Positions 1 through 11,493 are shown, counted from the stretch's first letter. The stretch: DNA of 64,000 bases from Ephydatia muelleri (GCA_013339895.1 JABACO010000018.1:2727727-2791726); one strand, 5' to 3'. A program made the numbers and translations. Notes: generated by a model not told the origin, from the letters alone.

Positions 1-22
1 TGTGTGCAAGTACGCTGTACAT

Positions 23-23
<1 letters not shown>

Positions 24-67
<44 letters not shown>

Positions 68-91
68 TGTGTGAGTGTGTGTGTGTGTGCG
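24..91. repeat. GT microsatellite
   Basis: Near-perfect GT dinucleotide run with a few interruptions. The open frame through it only encodes alternating Val/Cys and is not a gene. Confidence 0.95.
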
Positions 92-580
92 GTTGTGTAT
101 AAGAAAATATGCCATACGATAGTGTACAGGGCCATGTACGTAACAATGCAAGTGTGTGCACAAGTGGGAGCCAGCATGAGTATGTGTGAGCTGAAAGTTA
201 ATTGTGTGAGACCGAAATCGTAGCCGAGTGGGCGTGGCAGATATAAGACGATGATTTTAGCAAGATGATGGCAAATAAGAAACCTTTATTACACGACTAG
301 AGGATGATGTGAGTGCTTAGCAAATAGCCTTACGCGTGCCGTTTTGAATACTGCCGGCGACGTGGGAGGCGCAAGGTTATATTCACTTGGGGTCCGTTAA
401 TTTGGTACGATCGTCAGCGTTCTTCTTCTTTTAACTTTCCCGCATAAACTCACTGCCTGAGTGAGACAAAAACAGTTGGGAACGGCTAAGGGAGAAATGG
501 GCGGAACAAAGAAGTTATCAAAATTTATTGTGGATTGGGAGAATGAACACGGGTTGCATGCAAAAATGGTGCAATCGAGC
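92..580. other. no feature recognised
   Basis: Unique-looking sequence. Open frames here are short, lack recognisable domains and show no splice structure. Confidence 0.4.
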
Positions 581-880
581 GGGAAATGTGCATTAACTTT
601 GCACAGCTGTATCTCCGTGACAGATAGAGTAAAAATTAACGAACTGAACACATCAATAGCAACAGGACCCCTGTATGTACATACGGAATTTGAAGCGATT
701 TAAACTCTCCTAGCTGAAGATGTGATGGTTTTGAACCCCATGGGGTATCGGACTTCGTAGCATCAGCAAGGAACTAGTGCAAGGCCCCAAAATACGTTTT
801 CCCGTAGTGAAATGGTGTAGTATGAAGTGTTGAAAATAGGAAGTCGATAGCGTTAACCGTTGGGAAGTTATAGCGATTCA
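581..880 (+). repeat. dispersed repeat, copy 1 (partner near 35.3 kb)
   Basis: This stretch aligns along most of its length with 35293-35590. Shared blocks include CTCCTAGCTGAAGATGTG, GGGGTATCGGAC and AAAATAGGAA. The translated frames also resemble each other (K-I-N-x-x-N-x-S-I-x-x-G-P in both), so it may once have been coding, but stop codons follow and no family is recognised. Copy 1 runs straight into the fold-back repeat that follows. Confidence 0.6.
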
Positions 881-1122
881 CCCGCGATGCATTTTTATAA
901 CATTTGGGACAGTTTCCGCGAAAATTGCCCCACGGTTCAAATGTTATAAAAATGCATCGCGTTTGAATTGCTATAACTTCCCAACGGATAACGCTATCGA
1001 CTTCCTATTTTCGACACTTCATACTGCACCATTTCACTATGAAGTGTCGCAAATAGGTAGTCGATAGCGTTATCCGTTGGGAAGTTATAGCGATTCAAAC
1101 GCGATGCATTTTTATAACATTT
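811..1122. repeat. fold-back element with a third partial arm
   Basis: Positions 811-907 are the reverse complement of about 938-1035, with minor mismatches. A third copy in the first orientation follows at 1037-1122. The shared core includes GGGAAGTTATAGCGATTCA and GCGATGCATTTTTATAACAT. The short loop carries CAGTTTCCGCGAAAATTGCC, which reappears inverted downstream at about 1130-1200. This looks like a MITE or fold-back element with a rearranged arm. Confidence 0.75.
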
Positions 1123-1217
1123 TAACCGTGGGGCAATTTTCGCGGAAACTGTCCCATTTTATAATATATCCGTGGGGCAATTTTCGCGGAAACTGTCCCA
1201 TATATTATCTCTGGTTT

Positions 1218-1218
<1 letters not shown>

Positions 1219-1252
<34 letters not shown>
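1219..1252. repeat. poly-C tract
   Basis: Uninterrupted run of about 34 C. Homopolymers of this kind recur in the window near hAT-like ends. Confidence 0.9.
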
Positions 1253-1256
<4 letters not shown>

Positions 1257-1259
1257 CGT

Positions 1260-1566
1260 TTCTTGAGTTCGAAGCTCTTTTCGTCATGATTCGTCATGAT
1301 TCGTACGTGTAGGCTCGCCACCTCATGGTAATGGCCATCTTTGGTTGAAACCGATATACGGACGTACGTGCTAGGTGCGCCTTCATTGGAAGACATTTAT
1401 CGGGCGACGGGGCTGAGAATTTGACCTCCGGAGTGGCCACGAAAAGGGTGGATCGGACTAGGCTATGCTAGACGAACATTGCCCCGAGGCTGTTTCTGAA
1501 GACCACGTGGATCGTTTAACAAAACCACCGACTATACTTGGCACATTGTTAAGACATTAATATTAA
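1260..1566. other. no feature recognised
   Basis: Nothing beyond a short duplicated TCGTCATGAT near 1282. It lies directly outside the CACTA element. Confidence 0.4.
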
Positions 1567-1659
1567 CACAGGAAAAAATTTCTCGTTCCCAACCATGGTT
1601 TTATCTTGGGTTTTGGTCAATTCCCATTCCCAACCATGGTTTTCATTCCAAATTCCGTC

Positions 1660-1965
1660 AATAATTAAAAAATTCCCGGATGGGAAAAAATTCCCGGATG
1701 GGAAAGAAATTCCCAGCTACGGAATATGTTAATCTCAACCTGGAAACAGTAATTCAATGGGTTTTTATAAATCGGACATGGATTTTTCGTATCCGTACTG
1801 GGTTTTTCGGAAAACCATTTTATTGTTTCCTGTGATGGAAATGCAAATTCCAATCTGAAAAAGATAGCATTTCCATAAGTGGAATGGTTTTCCGAAAACC
1901 CAGTATGAATAACCCATATTTACATATTCCGTACATGGGAATTTTTTCCCATCCGGGAATTTATA
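1660..1965. repeat. left subterminal repeats of the CACTA element
   Basis: TTCCCGGATGGGAAAAAATT occurs twice near 1674-1705 and inverted near 1937-1961. Between them GGTTTTTCGGAAAACCA and its complement form a second nested inverted repeat. Subterminal arrays like this usually bind the element's transposase or accessory protein, which is inferred here. Confidence 0.7.
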
Positions 1966-2125
1966 CAAAACAAATAAGTATCATAACTTTACTTCCACTG
2001 TACATGCTTGGTTATAAAAATAACTATCTGCACTTGTATTTCCTATAATGGAGTCCAAGCGCAGAAAGCATTGTTATAATGTTGTCCACATTAGCTATAT
2101 AGAATATGTGGTACATGTTTGTACA

Positions 2126-5100
2126 TTATGCAACCCAATAGTGTCCTATAAATTGTCCTTTTGCTGTTCCTAGGATTGAAGACCAGTGTACTGTCTCCTG
2201 CAATTTAAGCCTTTTGTATTTTGAAGCAGATATGCTTGGATGGCCTGGGTCATTTCCATAGAAGTAGACCTGGCAAGTGTTAGAGTTCTTGTTAACTGAC
2301 TGTATATGTGCAAAGTATACTTCATTCCCGATGGTGCCACGAACACACACCATATCACCAGCCTCAGGGAAATGTGGTACAATTACAGCCTCTTTGTTGA
2401 GTGGTATGAAGGGTCTTTGATGATCTATAACCACATACATATATGGATCATGCAGGTGATCAGGATCAGGAAACAGCATCACTTTCCTAACAATGCTTTT
2501 GCATGGGAAAAAAATCATAGATGAAGTGGACTCAACAAATGGATTTTCGCTACTTGTGTGAATTCTGGAGTCACCAGTTTCTGTCACAGATTGAGCATAT
2601 TCCTCTCCTTTTAGAAGCAAATGATACTCTTCTTCAATGTTAACGGCTAAGATTGCATCTATCTTAGCTACAGATAATTCACCTGCATCATCTGACACAC
2701 GGACATGTTCACCAACACGATACAAAGTACCTCCAAAACCATGCTGGGACATGTAAATGCTGGGAGCTTGTATCACAGCAAGGGTAAAATGTTTTAGTTG
2801 TTGCTTTTTCAAGACACGAAAAACTTCTGTTACTTCATGTGTGGATAGTGAAGTGTATTTCTTTCCCCCAACTAAGATTGATTGATATGCCACATCTCTA
2901 TGTTTTGCCATGGTAACTGCTTCACTAATAGTACTTGCATGAACATATCCCTGTTAAGAAAATTCATTTTACATTATGGATAATTTTATTCAATTAACTT
3001 ACTGGGAAAAAAGAAGTATTTAACTTCATGGAACTTTGTACATTTCCACTGTGAAACTTAAGGAATTCTCTTAGGCATTCTGAGTTTGAGAATGACAACT
3101 CCATGTTTCGGTTATTGGATGACCTAACCACATAGCCATGTACCGCTCTTTCAAAAGTATAACACCAGTAATTGTCTGGGCTTGAAAAGCGTTTGATTTC
3201 CTCAGGGTAATGTATCAGATTATGCAGTGTTACGACACAACTCTTTAGGCCCTCAACTTCTTCAGTGAGGGTGTTATGCCTGAGAATTAACTGCTTAAGA
3301 AGTTGAATATCATCATCAGACCAACCGCTTCGTCCTATTTGGAAGATCATTTCAGTTATGCGAACAATTAGTATCCACACATGATATTCATCATCAGGTA
3401 AGATTCCTCCTAGTACATATTCTGATGCTGGATAGCAAAATTTCTGCAACTCTTCTGCCTTCCAAAACCCTAATCGCTTGGTAACTGAGGTTGGAAGTCT
3501 GCCATCCTTAAGTTCTAAAGCATGTGCATGTGATTGTAGAGAGCACTGGTTTATCTTGTAACATGATTATGGTTATAATATATATGTAATTGTAGAGAAC
3601 ACTGGTATATTTTATAGCATGATTATAGCTTATATGTAAGCTAAGAATTAACCAGCTTATTATACAAGTGTCAATTTATGTTCCAACATATTAAGCTAAA
3701 GTTAGCAATATACCTGATGTCCATGGAATGGCTGCCAGTCTTACATCAATTTCATTTCTAGACAAAATTCCAGCTTCCAGATACCTCAGAAGATGGTGAT
3801 GAATAATGTTAAGGGTAACATCATGCATGGCATCAAAAGTGAGATCCTTTAAAATATTGAACCCATAAGCAGCATAGAGTCGGTGTAGTATGGAGAGACC
3901 AGTGAAACCACTCTCTCGTGCCATAGTAGCATGAACTGTAGGCCGATCCTCACATTCGATGTCTTTCATAGTCTGCACAAACATATTCAAGTCTCTTTCA
4001 TCACTTGGGTATCTGCTGTGATATCTGTAGTTACCATAGTAATAGTGGGTTGACTCTGAACCTTGGGCACCTGTGGGATTTAAATAAATATTGTGATGCA
4101 TTATGATTGGAAAATAGTGTTCATACCAACAACATTGCAACGTCTGCAGGGCCGAATTCCTCCTTGGATAAATTTTCCAACCTGAGCTTGAGCAGGGTAG
4201 TCCCCAGTCCATAGTAGTAGAATACACCGTATTACTATCTTTCCAGGGGGAAGTCCTTCAGATGATCCGGTGTATTCAACCTCCATGCCTAAAAAAAAAT
4301 CTTTTAAGTTGATGTACACAGCCACCTCCATTACCATTTACAAATAGATCCTCTAATTCTTTAACAAGAATCTCCAGAAATGGATCAAGAGATATTGGAC
4401 ACTTATTAGGAAGTAGATAGCTTGGAACAAAACCAGAGACATACACCTCTTCTGTACTGCATCGATCAGACTTTTTCATTGTGGCAATTGACACCTCAAT
4501 AGCTCCTGCAAATTAGTACACTAAAGTTAGCCAGCATGCAGGCTAATAATAACTACTCACCACAACTGTGTTTGCATGATGTGCTGAAAGGTTGCCACCC
4601 ATCCCAATGGCCTATAAGAGCAATGTTTCTAGGACCTCCACTAGTAACTTTGGGTTTGTGCTCAAACCTTAAGTAGCAATTAGGGCACTGAATAGATATG
4701 CTGCATTCATAATGCTCTTCAATGTGTGTTTCTGGTGAAAGCCCTAATTCATCCTTGATGGATTGACTGCCCACAACTTGCTTGCAGTTTGGGCACAAAG
4801 CTGGTATAACCCATCTTGCTTCAGGGTTCCAAAACCATGAAAGTTCTTTGAACCTTTCTCCATCCCATATTTCATTCCGAGCAAAAAGAACTTCATTACT
4901 GAGCCAGTGATCTCTCTCCTTCCAATGAGCCATCATCTTCTCACAGAAGTGAGGATTGCTGCACCATCTCCTTATTTTATCATGTAGGCTCAAATAATAG
5001 TAAGTTAATTGACCTTTTTGCCCACAGTGTCTAATGAGAGTGATAGAAATTATAAGTTGCCAAATAAACATGAGCCATGTATTTATGTGTTTATGAATTC

Positions 5101-6043
5101 ATGGTTAAAGAAAACTCACATGATTATACATTAGCCTAGCATGCTAGCTTAATCATGCAGTTTAACTACATAGCTGACACATAATGCTGCATGCTACATG
5201 TACGAATATACAACTGTATATATAAGCTGCAAATTAGCTAGCAATTACTTTTTTAAAAAAGAAACTCCATACACCAACTCACTTGCACAGTTATTCTGGT
5301 GAATTTGTGATATCATAGCAGCATGGATGCTCTCTATTGAGACAAATCCAATACTGAATTGCCTCAGTGTACCCTTCACCAGATAGCAACGAGATGCAAT
5401 CTTGCCACGTTTTTGGCCAGTACTTTATGATGTTTGGGTCGCCTTTGCAGAACAGATCACGACCGTAGTTTAAAACTCTCAAAAAGTGAGCTCGTGATGA
5501 CGAAAATTCACTTTGAATCTTCATTGCTCCTAAAACTGCGTCTCGAATAATGCATTTCACTTTATGATCAACGACCGTTCCTTGCATTCGCTCAACATTT
5601 TCAATAGGAAATGATCCATCTTCATTTTGCAGAGTACATTCTATTCCTCCCGCGCAGAAATCCTCGGCCTCAAGCGTTGTTTCCACATCGCCGCAGTCGG
5701 TAGCAGTGGTGAAGGGCGACGATTGGTTTGAGTTCGCTACGGTGGCGATCTCCGAGCTGCAGGCCTCAAGCTCGTCACCTGACATTGTTTTATCATCAGA
5801 AACAACGTTCGGTATACACATAGGCATTTCTGGAATGACGAGTGACGACGATGGGCTGGCTGTACTTGTGAAAGCTAAGTTCGATGCACATTTGGTAGCG
5901 ATTTCCCAATGCCTGTATTCAGTAGATCTCGACACTGCACTACCATTGCACATCCCACAAGGGCAGTGAGAATGCACGCTGCGCATGTCTGAGCACCTAC
6001 AGTATACAATGTCTTCTCTTTTCCACGTTAACGTTGCACTCAT
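2126..6043 (-). CDS. CACTA Tnp2-type transposase, 7 exons, one in-frame stop
   Basis: GT-AG exon model on the minus strand: 5283-6043, 4561-5030, 4335-4505, 4127-4288, 3714-4070, 3003-3514 and 2126-2950. The total is 3258 nt, an exact multiple of three, about 1085 residues. Exon 1 has a Cys/His-rich zinc-ribbon-like start and the S-R-S-T-x-Y-x-H motif. Exons 2-4 match Transposase_21 (Tnp2): D-G-W-Q-P-F, then S-L-D-P-F-L, then G-D-Y-P-A-Q-A-Q-V-G-K-F and C-R-R-C. Exon 5 has F-D-A-M-H-D-V. Exon 6 resembles DUF4218 (N-Y-W-C-Y-T-F-E-R-A-V). Exon 7 is a beta-rich tail of unknown role. The only lesion is a TAA at 5291-5293, eight bases before the exon 1 donor, at a place where a CAA codon would restore the frame. 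The enzyme should cut and rejoin CACTA ends. Activity is uncertain because of the stop. Confidence 0.85.
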
Positions 6044-6145
6044 CTTTATTGTATATGCTGCTTCCTGCGCATGCGCAATTACGTTTCCAGATCAGTACGC
6101 GTGTAAACGCCGGCGGCGGATCGATATCGTCGACTTTTCAATCTC
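6044..6145. promoter_or_regulatory. presumed bidirectional promoter of the CACTA element
   Basis: Only 102 bp separate the two divergent start codons. The interval is GC-richer than the flanks and contains TGCGCATGCGCA, a near-perfect NRF1-like palindrome, plus CGCCGGCGGCG. No TATA box is clear. Promoter activity is inferred from the layout. Confidence 0.55.
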
Positions 6146-7911
6146 ATGGCTGTTAGCGAAGACGAAGTAGCGAGTTGGAAGTTGGAGGAGACAGTGGAAT
6201 GGGCGCTCAAGCAATACAATTCGCGGGTTGCACATCGCTTTGAAGGTACATAGATAAATTCATTCTTTGTTCCGCTCAGTGTGTGAAATCACAAACGTCG
6301 CATTTTGACCACCAGCTAATGAAGGGTAACGGTGTGCACCCTATCGCGCTTGCCGATCGCGATCACCCTATATAGTAGATTCATACGTAGGATTCTTTAC
6401 CAAGGTTTGACATGGCACTTTTAGATTCTGCATTTGCGCGCGTAAAAAGTATCAGTTTGGAGGGCGGGCGCAGTTCGCCGGTTCGCACGTCCTAATTATA
6501 CCTGGTGTAAATTAACCGCATTGGTGCACGGTGTTCTTTGATCTTTCAGAGCAAGAAATAGATGGTGAGACACTACTAATGTTATGCAAGACAGGGACAA
6601 CAGATCAACTTAAGGCATGTGGACTGGAAACTGTCAAAGATCAACTAAAGCTAAAAAAACTGATTCAGGGTTCAGAGAAAACAAGTGTGGTGGCAGTAAC
6701 AGAACAAGTGGATTGCGGTACAAGTTGTATTGAATTAAACAGAAAGCTGTCTCTACCTGAACTGGGGAAGATCTCACCAGAAGATAGAAGGATCTATCTT
6801 ATGATGTAAGGCAGCATGTATATTTTGTGCACTGCTGTGCTAATATATTATGTTCAATTAGGCGTAATAAAGTTCGCAAGGCTGTATACGATACCTGGAA
6901 GGGCAACAGTATTCCACTATTTAAGACTGACAGTGCTGAGCGACAAAAACTGGAAGAGCTTGCTGCAACTCTAATCCCAACTTGCAAAACAAAATATTTT
7001 GGAGAACGTGCAATAAGGCAGCATATCTTCGATTCACTGAATGAGAAAAAACGAAGAATAAGAAAAGGGGTTGACTACACTAAAGTAAGTATATGTGTAA
7101 TAGACATTAAAAACTTACAATGATTATCGTGCAGCAACCTAATAATTAAAAGCATTATTAATGATTATAGCATGCATGTCAATATGGGCTGGATTTGTTT
7201 TGCAACCCAATGAATGTTGTTCAGTAATAATTGTCACAATTTACCATGCACACTAGCCACGCATACGTAAAGCTATTGCTAAAGAGACAACTTCATCAGT
7301 TGGTGTCACAAATGCAAGTAAGTTCAACAAATTACTGTTAGCATTGAATGCAGGCAAACAAGTAATGTTGTACGCATGATATTCAGTAAATTATAATTCT
7401 ACTCACATTATATATAGCTACTGCTCCAGCCATCACTTCTCACGACCTCACTGAAGTTCAATGCTTGAAGATTGGTGAGTATAATCATAATACACCATTT
7501 AAAAATATGCACATATTTATGTATTTTTGTACAGCCACAGCTCAAGTTTCACCTTCTTGTGACCCCTCTACTGAAAGTCAATGCTTGAACTCAGGTGAGA
7601 ACAATTATATAAATATTAACCAATTTTAATTATTCTTTTTAGAATTATCAGTAAAAAGTGCAGAAGTAATTGTGCTTCAAGCTTTTGGTGTCCATTTCCT
7701 GAAAGAAGTAACCAGGCAACAACTTGTTAGGGCTATCAACAATCATCTTCCTCAAAATGCTGAGAGGAAAGCACTTCTCACAGCACCAAAGACATCACTG
7801 CTTAAGCCACTTGCACAGGGTCTTCTTGCCAAGAAAATTATTCAGATTAACTCTGGAGCTGATGTCTGTGATCTGACAAGAGATGACATTTTGGTTAGTG
7901 GGGTGCTTTAG
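6146..7911 (+). CDS. SAM-domain accessory protein of the CACTA element, 7 exons
   Basis: Exons 6146-6245, 6550-6805, 6862-7084, 7257-7317, 7418-7474, 7535-7594 and 7643-7911 all use GT-AG borders. They sum to 1026 nt, giving a 341-residue protein with no stop. The first 75 or so residues form a SAM domain split by intron 1: W-K-L-E-E-T-V-E-W, E-Q-E-I-D-G-E-T-L-L, L-K-A-C-G-L-E-T, D-Q-L-K-L-K-K-L-I. The middle is basic. Exons 5 and 6 look like a tandem exon duplication: both use phase 1, have similar size and share E-x-Q-C-L. The C-terminal 90 residues are helical and unrecognised. SAM domains usually self-associate or bind partners or nucleic acid. By analogy with the two-gene En/Spm layout it could bind ends or partner the transposase, but that is inference. 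Confidence 0.8.
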
Positions 7912-8059
7912 TACATGCAGCATTCACTGGACAACACAACTTACAGGCATTGATTCAATTTGCTTTTCAGTATTGAGGTGCACTGATTGGTGATCAAAAT
8001 TAATAGCAACTGTGACATCATTGAGAAGTAGATTGTGATTATGTAACCAGGGTGAGATT

Positions 8060-8652
8060 GACGAGGTAGAAATTGTTCTGTTGTGTGGAATTTAAGGAAA
8101 TCTGAGACGACAGACCATAAGCGGAATTTACTACATCCAGGCTGGGATTTGGAGAAACGGAGGTGAAAAAAAAAGAAGGTAGGATCTGCAGCTCAGTCGT
8201 TGCTATTTCCGCTGCGGAATTGAAGAGAAACCAAAGCGGAAACGGAGTTTAAGCATATATAGAAACAGAGGTGGAAATTTATGTTTGTAGTGGGATTTGA
8301 TTATAAAACTGGGATGGAAAAAGCTTTTTCTACGGTAAATCCTTACCTGGAAATACGAATTTCCATTGGGATTGTATCAAATACCGGACTGGATCCCAAT
8401 GCGGAATTTAAGCCTCCGATTATGGGTTTATTCTTGGTTCCATATATGGAAAACATAATTTCTTCTTGGGAATTTACCGCAGGAATGTATAAGAGATTTT
8501 CAATTTCCACCAGTGGAAACACGTTTTACCAGCATGGAATCGTAAAATTCCGCTGCAAAAACCCAAGGTTGTTTTTGTTCCACAAACCCAATGTTGGGAA
8601 TATGAGGTGGAATTAAGCGATTCCGGGGGTATTTCCCGATGTCCGGAACACT
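8060..8652. repeat. right subterminal region of the CACTA element
   Basis: Non-coding region rich in GGAAT, TTCC and TGGGATT motifs in both orientations. It mirrors the motif content of the left end. An open frame of 111 codons at 8281-8616 lies within it but has no recognisable domain. Confidence 0.6.
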
Positions 8653-8848
8653 GAAATTTTTTCCTGTGGATCTGTGGAATAAGGACTATGTAGTATTAGA
8701 ATGTGGTGTAATCGCTGCATTAGAACATAGGACTTTATGGTGTAGTGGTGTGCATTATTTGCCAACCTCATTATATAACTGTCAGTCTATCTAGCGTTCG
8801 GGGCTATTTCCCTACAGCCTCTCTTTAGAATAGTACCTATATTAATCC

Positions 8849-9015
8849 CAGTGTGTGTGTGTGTGGTGTGTGTGTGTGAGTGTGTGTTTGTGTGTGTGTG
8901 TGTGCATGTGTGCATGCACGCATGTGTGTTGTATGTGCATGTGTGTCGTATGTGCGTGTATCGATGTGTGTGGATGTGTATGTGTGTGTGGGTGTGTGTG
9001 TGTGTATGTGGGTGT
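8849..9015. repeat. TG-rich microsatellite (left arm)
   Basis: Imperfect TG repeat with interspersed TGCA and TGTA. Its inverted copy lies at about 15020-15192 in the right arm. Confidence 0.9.
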
Positions 9016-9438
9016 GGAACCTTATGATTCCTGATCTGAAGGGAGTTTTAAGGGTGATGGCAGGGTAGGAGTGATGTCATGTACTTGCTTATCTATTGGT
9101 GTGGGACTGGTATCCTTCTAAAGGTTTGGTTGTGTTGGGGAGCAACAAAACACTGGGTCCTCAGTGCTGGACTGAGTGTCTGCACACTGTACATGGGACC
9201 CTTGGGTGAGACCATGCGAAGCATTATGCACTTGAATTTTGCATTTAGTCATGCATGTCAGCAAAGAGCTGTGCAATGATAATCTTGCTGGATATCTTTT
9301 CTACATTTAACCATACCCACAAGGTGACAGTGATGTAATGTATGTTTATCAACTGGCTGGCAACTGCTGCAGGGGGGATTAACCTCATCACAATTTTCCA
9401 CATCAGGAAGAGATGTCAACAGTAAGTGGTTTGCCCAC

Positions 9439-9621
9439 TATCCAGTAACCCTATATTGATGTGTCCACAGGTGCATAGGTGCTGTACATGTGCGTAACAA
9501 CCATAGCTTGACCTGCATACCTAGTATTTATGGCCTACGTATACCGTAGATGTACTCTCTGATCGACGTTTGTGGAATGCTACAGTATGCCGGTAGTCAA
9601 GTTAGGTTTGACATCCTATAA
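9439..9621. other. segment present only in the left palindrome arm
   Basis: In the left arm the sequence TTTGCCCAC is separated from ATGGCAGTC by this segment. In the right arm the two are directly joined, near 14590-14600. It is a simple presence/absence difference between otherwise near-identical arms. Confidence 0.75.
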
Positions 9622-9965
9622 ATGGCAGTCACTGTTTGCATAGTGGCCGATCGAGGGAGAAAGAAAACAAATAAAGGGGGGGGGCACATACCCATGCCCG
9701 TGGGGGATCATATGCAGGCCCGGAAGTTGACTCCCCGGGTCCAGGCCTGCATTTCGATATCAGAAGAGTAAGTGGTTTGCCCACTACGAAGTAAGACCCT
9801 ATTTGCATGTGTCCACCTGAGTGAGGGAGGGAGAGAGGTGTGTAATTGCCTGGTGGGGGTGTGTTGGAGAGTGGAAGACCTGTAGCCGCTGATGGAGCTT
9901 CTATTAATGAAGCAGCTACAGTATTACTTGTGCCATTGGTATTGATTACCTCCTCGTATGTATTC

Positions 9966-9989
9966 TCTGTGTTTGTGTGTGTGGTGTGT

Positions 9990-10051
<62 letters not shown>
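9966..10051. repeat. GT microsatellite (left arm)
   Basis: GT run that marks the 5' truncation point of the gypsy-like integrase. The equivalent run in the right arm (about 14167-14231) is shorter. Confidence 0.95.
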
Positions 10052-10052
<1 letters not shown>

Positions 10053-10057
10053 ATTCT

Positions 10058-11180
10058 TGCCAGCAGAGGGTCAGATCAGCTGATGGTGTGCATGTACTTG
10101 AATGCTGACTTGGAGGCTAAGATGAGCACTTGTGAGGCATGCCAGGCTAATCGGAAGTCTCCTCCTAAAGCTCCCCTTCATCCATGGAAGTGGCCATCAA
10201 AGCCTTGGTCACGGTTACATGTGGACTTTGCAGGTCCATTTCAGGGAAAGACTTTGTTTGTCCTGGTGGATGCACACTCCAAATGGCTGGAAGCATCTGT
10301 AGTGCCATCAACTTCATCGGAGCAGGCGATTAAGGCATTGAGGAGAGTGTTTGCTACACATGGTTTTCCAGAGGTCTTGGTATCTGATAATGGCACAGCT
10401 TTTACCAGCACAGAATTCCAGACTTTTGTGAAGCGTAATGGGTTCAGACATGTCAAAACAGCACCGTACCACCCAGCTAGCAATGGATTAGCTGAGCGTG
10501 CTGTGCAGACAGTGAAGGAAGCACTGAAAAAGTCATCAGGTGATATGGAAGCTTGCTTAATACGTTTCCTTTTCCAATACAGGCTAACCCCACACTCAAC
10601 AACGGGTCGTTCTCTGGCAGAGCTGCTTCTTGGTCGTCAACCAAGATCGCACCTTGATTTCGTGGTTCCTGAAAGGCAGGACAAAGAATGCAACAACACA
10701 GACCTGGAGTCACATGTAAGAAAAAACCAAGAACGCCAGAAGACAGGACATGACCAGCATGCTCAATATCGCTCATTCAATGTTGGAGATACAGTGTACG
10801 TGCTAAACCACAGGGGCTCACCTAAATGGATTTCAGCAGTGGTGGCAAAGTGTTCCGGCCCTCTGTCATTGGTGGTGAAGTTTCCAGATGGACGTGAGGC
10901 ACGTTATCATGTTGATCATGTTAAGGCTCGGGCAACAAGGGGCACTGTTGAAGATGGGGAAGACTGTGACCCTTTTGCTGGGGAAGCAGAAAATGACAAT
11001 GACCAGGTACCAAAGGTTCCCATTATAGTCGAGGAGCCAGCTGGGGATGCTCCAGAACAGACAGAAGAACCACAAGCACCTGAAGTACCTGAACCACTGA
11101 CGGTTCCTCTTGTGCCAGCACTCCGCCAATCATTGCGTCACCATGCCCCGCCTGATTATTATGGGACTAGGTCTAAGTGA
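10058..11180 (+). pseudogene. truncated Ty3/gypsy integrase (left arm)
   Basis: The frame starts inside the zinc-binding region, keeping the C-x-x-C pair (C-E-A-C-Q) but not the preceding His pair. The integrase core follows: H-V-D-F-A-G-P-F (first Asp), V-S-D-N-G-T-A-F (second Asp) and N-G-L-A-E-R-A (Glu). A C-terminal domain (G-D-T-V-Y-V-L) and an acidic Pro/Glu-rich tail end at the TGA. Family knowledge: this is the end of a gypsy pol gene. Protease, RT and RNase H are absent, replaced by a GT run and unrelated sequence, so this is a fragment. The frame can be extended 5' to 9846, but only through the microsatellite. Confidence 0.85.
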
Positions 11181-11187
11181 GGGAGAG

Positions 11188-11490
11188 TGTAGTATACTAG
11201 GGTCTATTGGACAATGGTAGTAACTAACCTTGATTTGTACTGTAATTGTGTAGATGAGACGATAGTCTGACATTTCAGGTTGTACTTGTCATCCACCTGG
11301 CATTACAGGTCAAAAACTGGTTTTTTGCACTGGACAAACTGGTTTTGGGACAACTATTTAATCCTCGAGCAGGTTCAGGACGACACACCGGAAGGCTGCA
11401 GGAAGAGGTTCCACCCTGGACTCAGATTGGTTCATTGGTGTTTCTGTGTGTGCCTTGTAAGACATTGTGGCGAATTAACTTGGTGTGTCC
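11188..11490 (+). repeat. putative start of gypsy 3' LTR (left arm)
   Basis: A short purine tract, GTGAGGGAGAG, directly precedes TGTAGTATACTAGG. A polypurine tract followed by TG is the usual entry to a 3' LTR. The end is not defined and no 5' LTR partner is present. The mirrored copy lies at about 12727-13029. Confidence 0.45.
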
Positions 11491-11493
11491 AAG

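Larger units (their letters stand above)
1567..8668. mobile_element. CACTA (EnSpm) DNA transposon, about 7.1 kb
   Basis: Both ends carry the same 16-bp TIR, CACAGGAAAAAATTTC, at 1567-1582 and inverted at 8653-8668. The subterminal 400-600 bp on each side are packed with TTCC/GGAA-rich short inverted repeats (left about 1600-1965, right about 8080-8650). The interior holds a Tnp2-type transposase gene on the minus strand and a SAM-domain gene on the plus strand. CAC-starting TIRs, subterminal repeats and a Tnp2 transposase are the hallmarks of CACTA elements. The expected 3-bp target duplication is not obvious (TAA on the left, GAT on the right). The right end lies only 4 bp from the edge of the large palindrome, so its flank may be rearranged. 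Confidence 0.85.

Noticed and set aside
2-223. 73-codon ORF rich in Val/Cys
   Set aside because: Translation of a GT microsatellite. The same applies to the frames at 8880-9068, 14962-15189, 40673-40900, 44723-45178 and 61797-62195.
8653-8690. CCTGTGGATCTGTGG as a target duplication of the CACTA element
   Set aside because: No matching bases at the left end (TAA). The resemblance is a short chance repeat.
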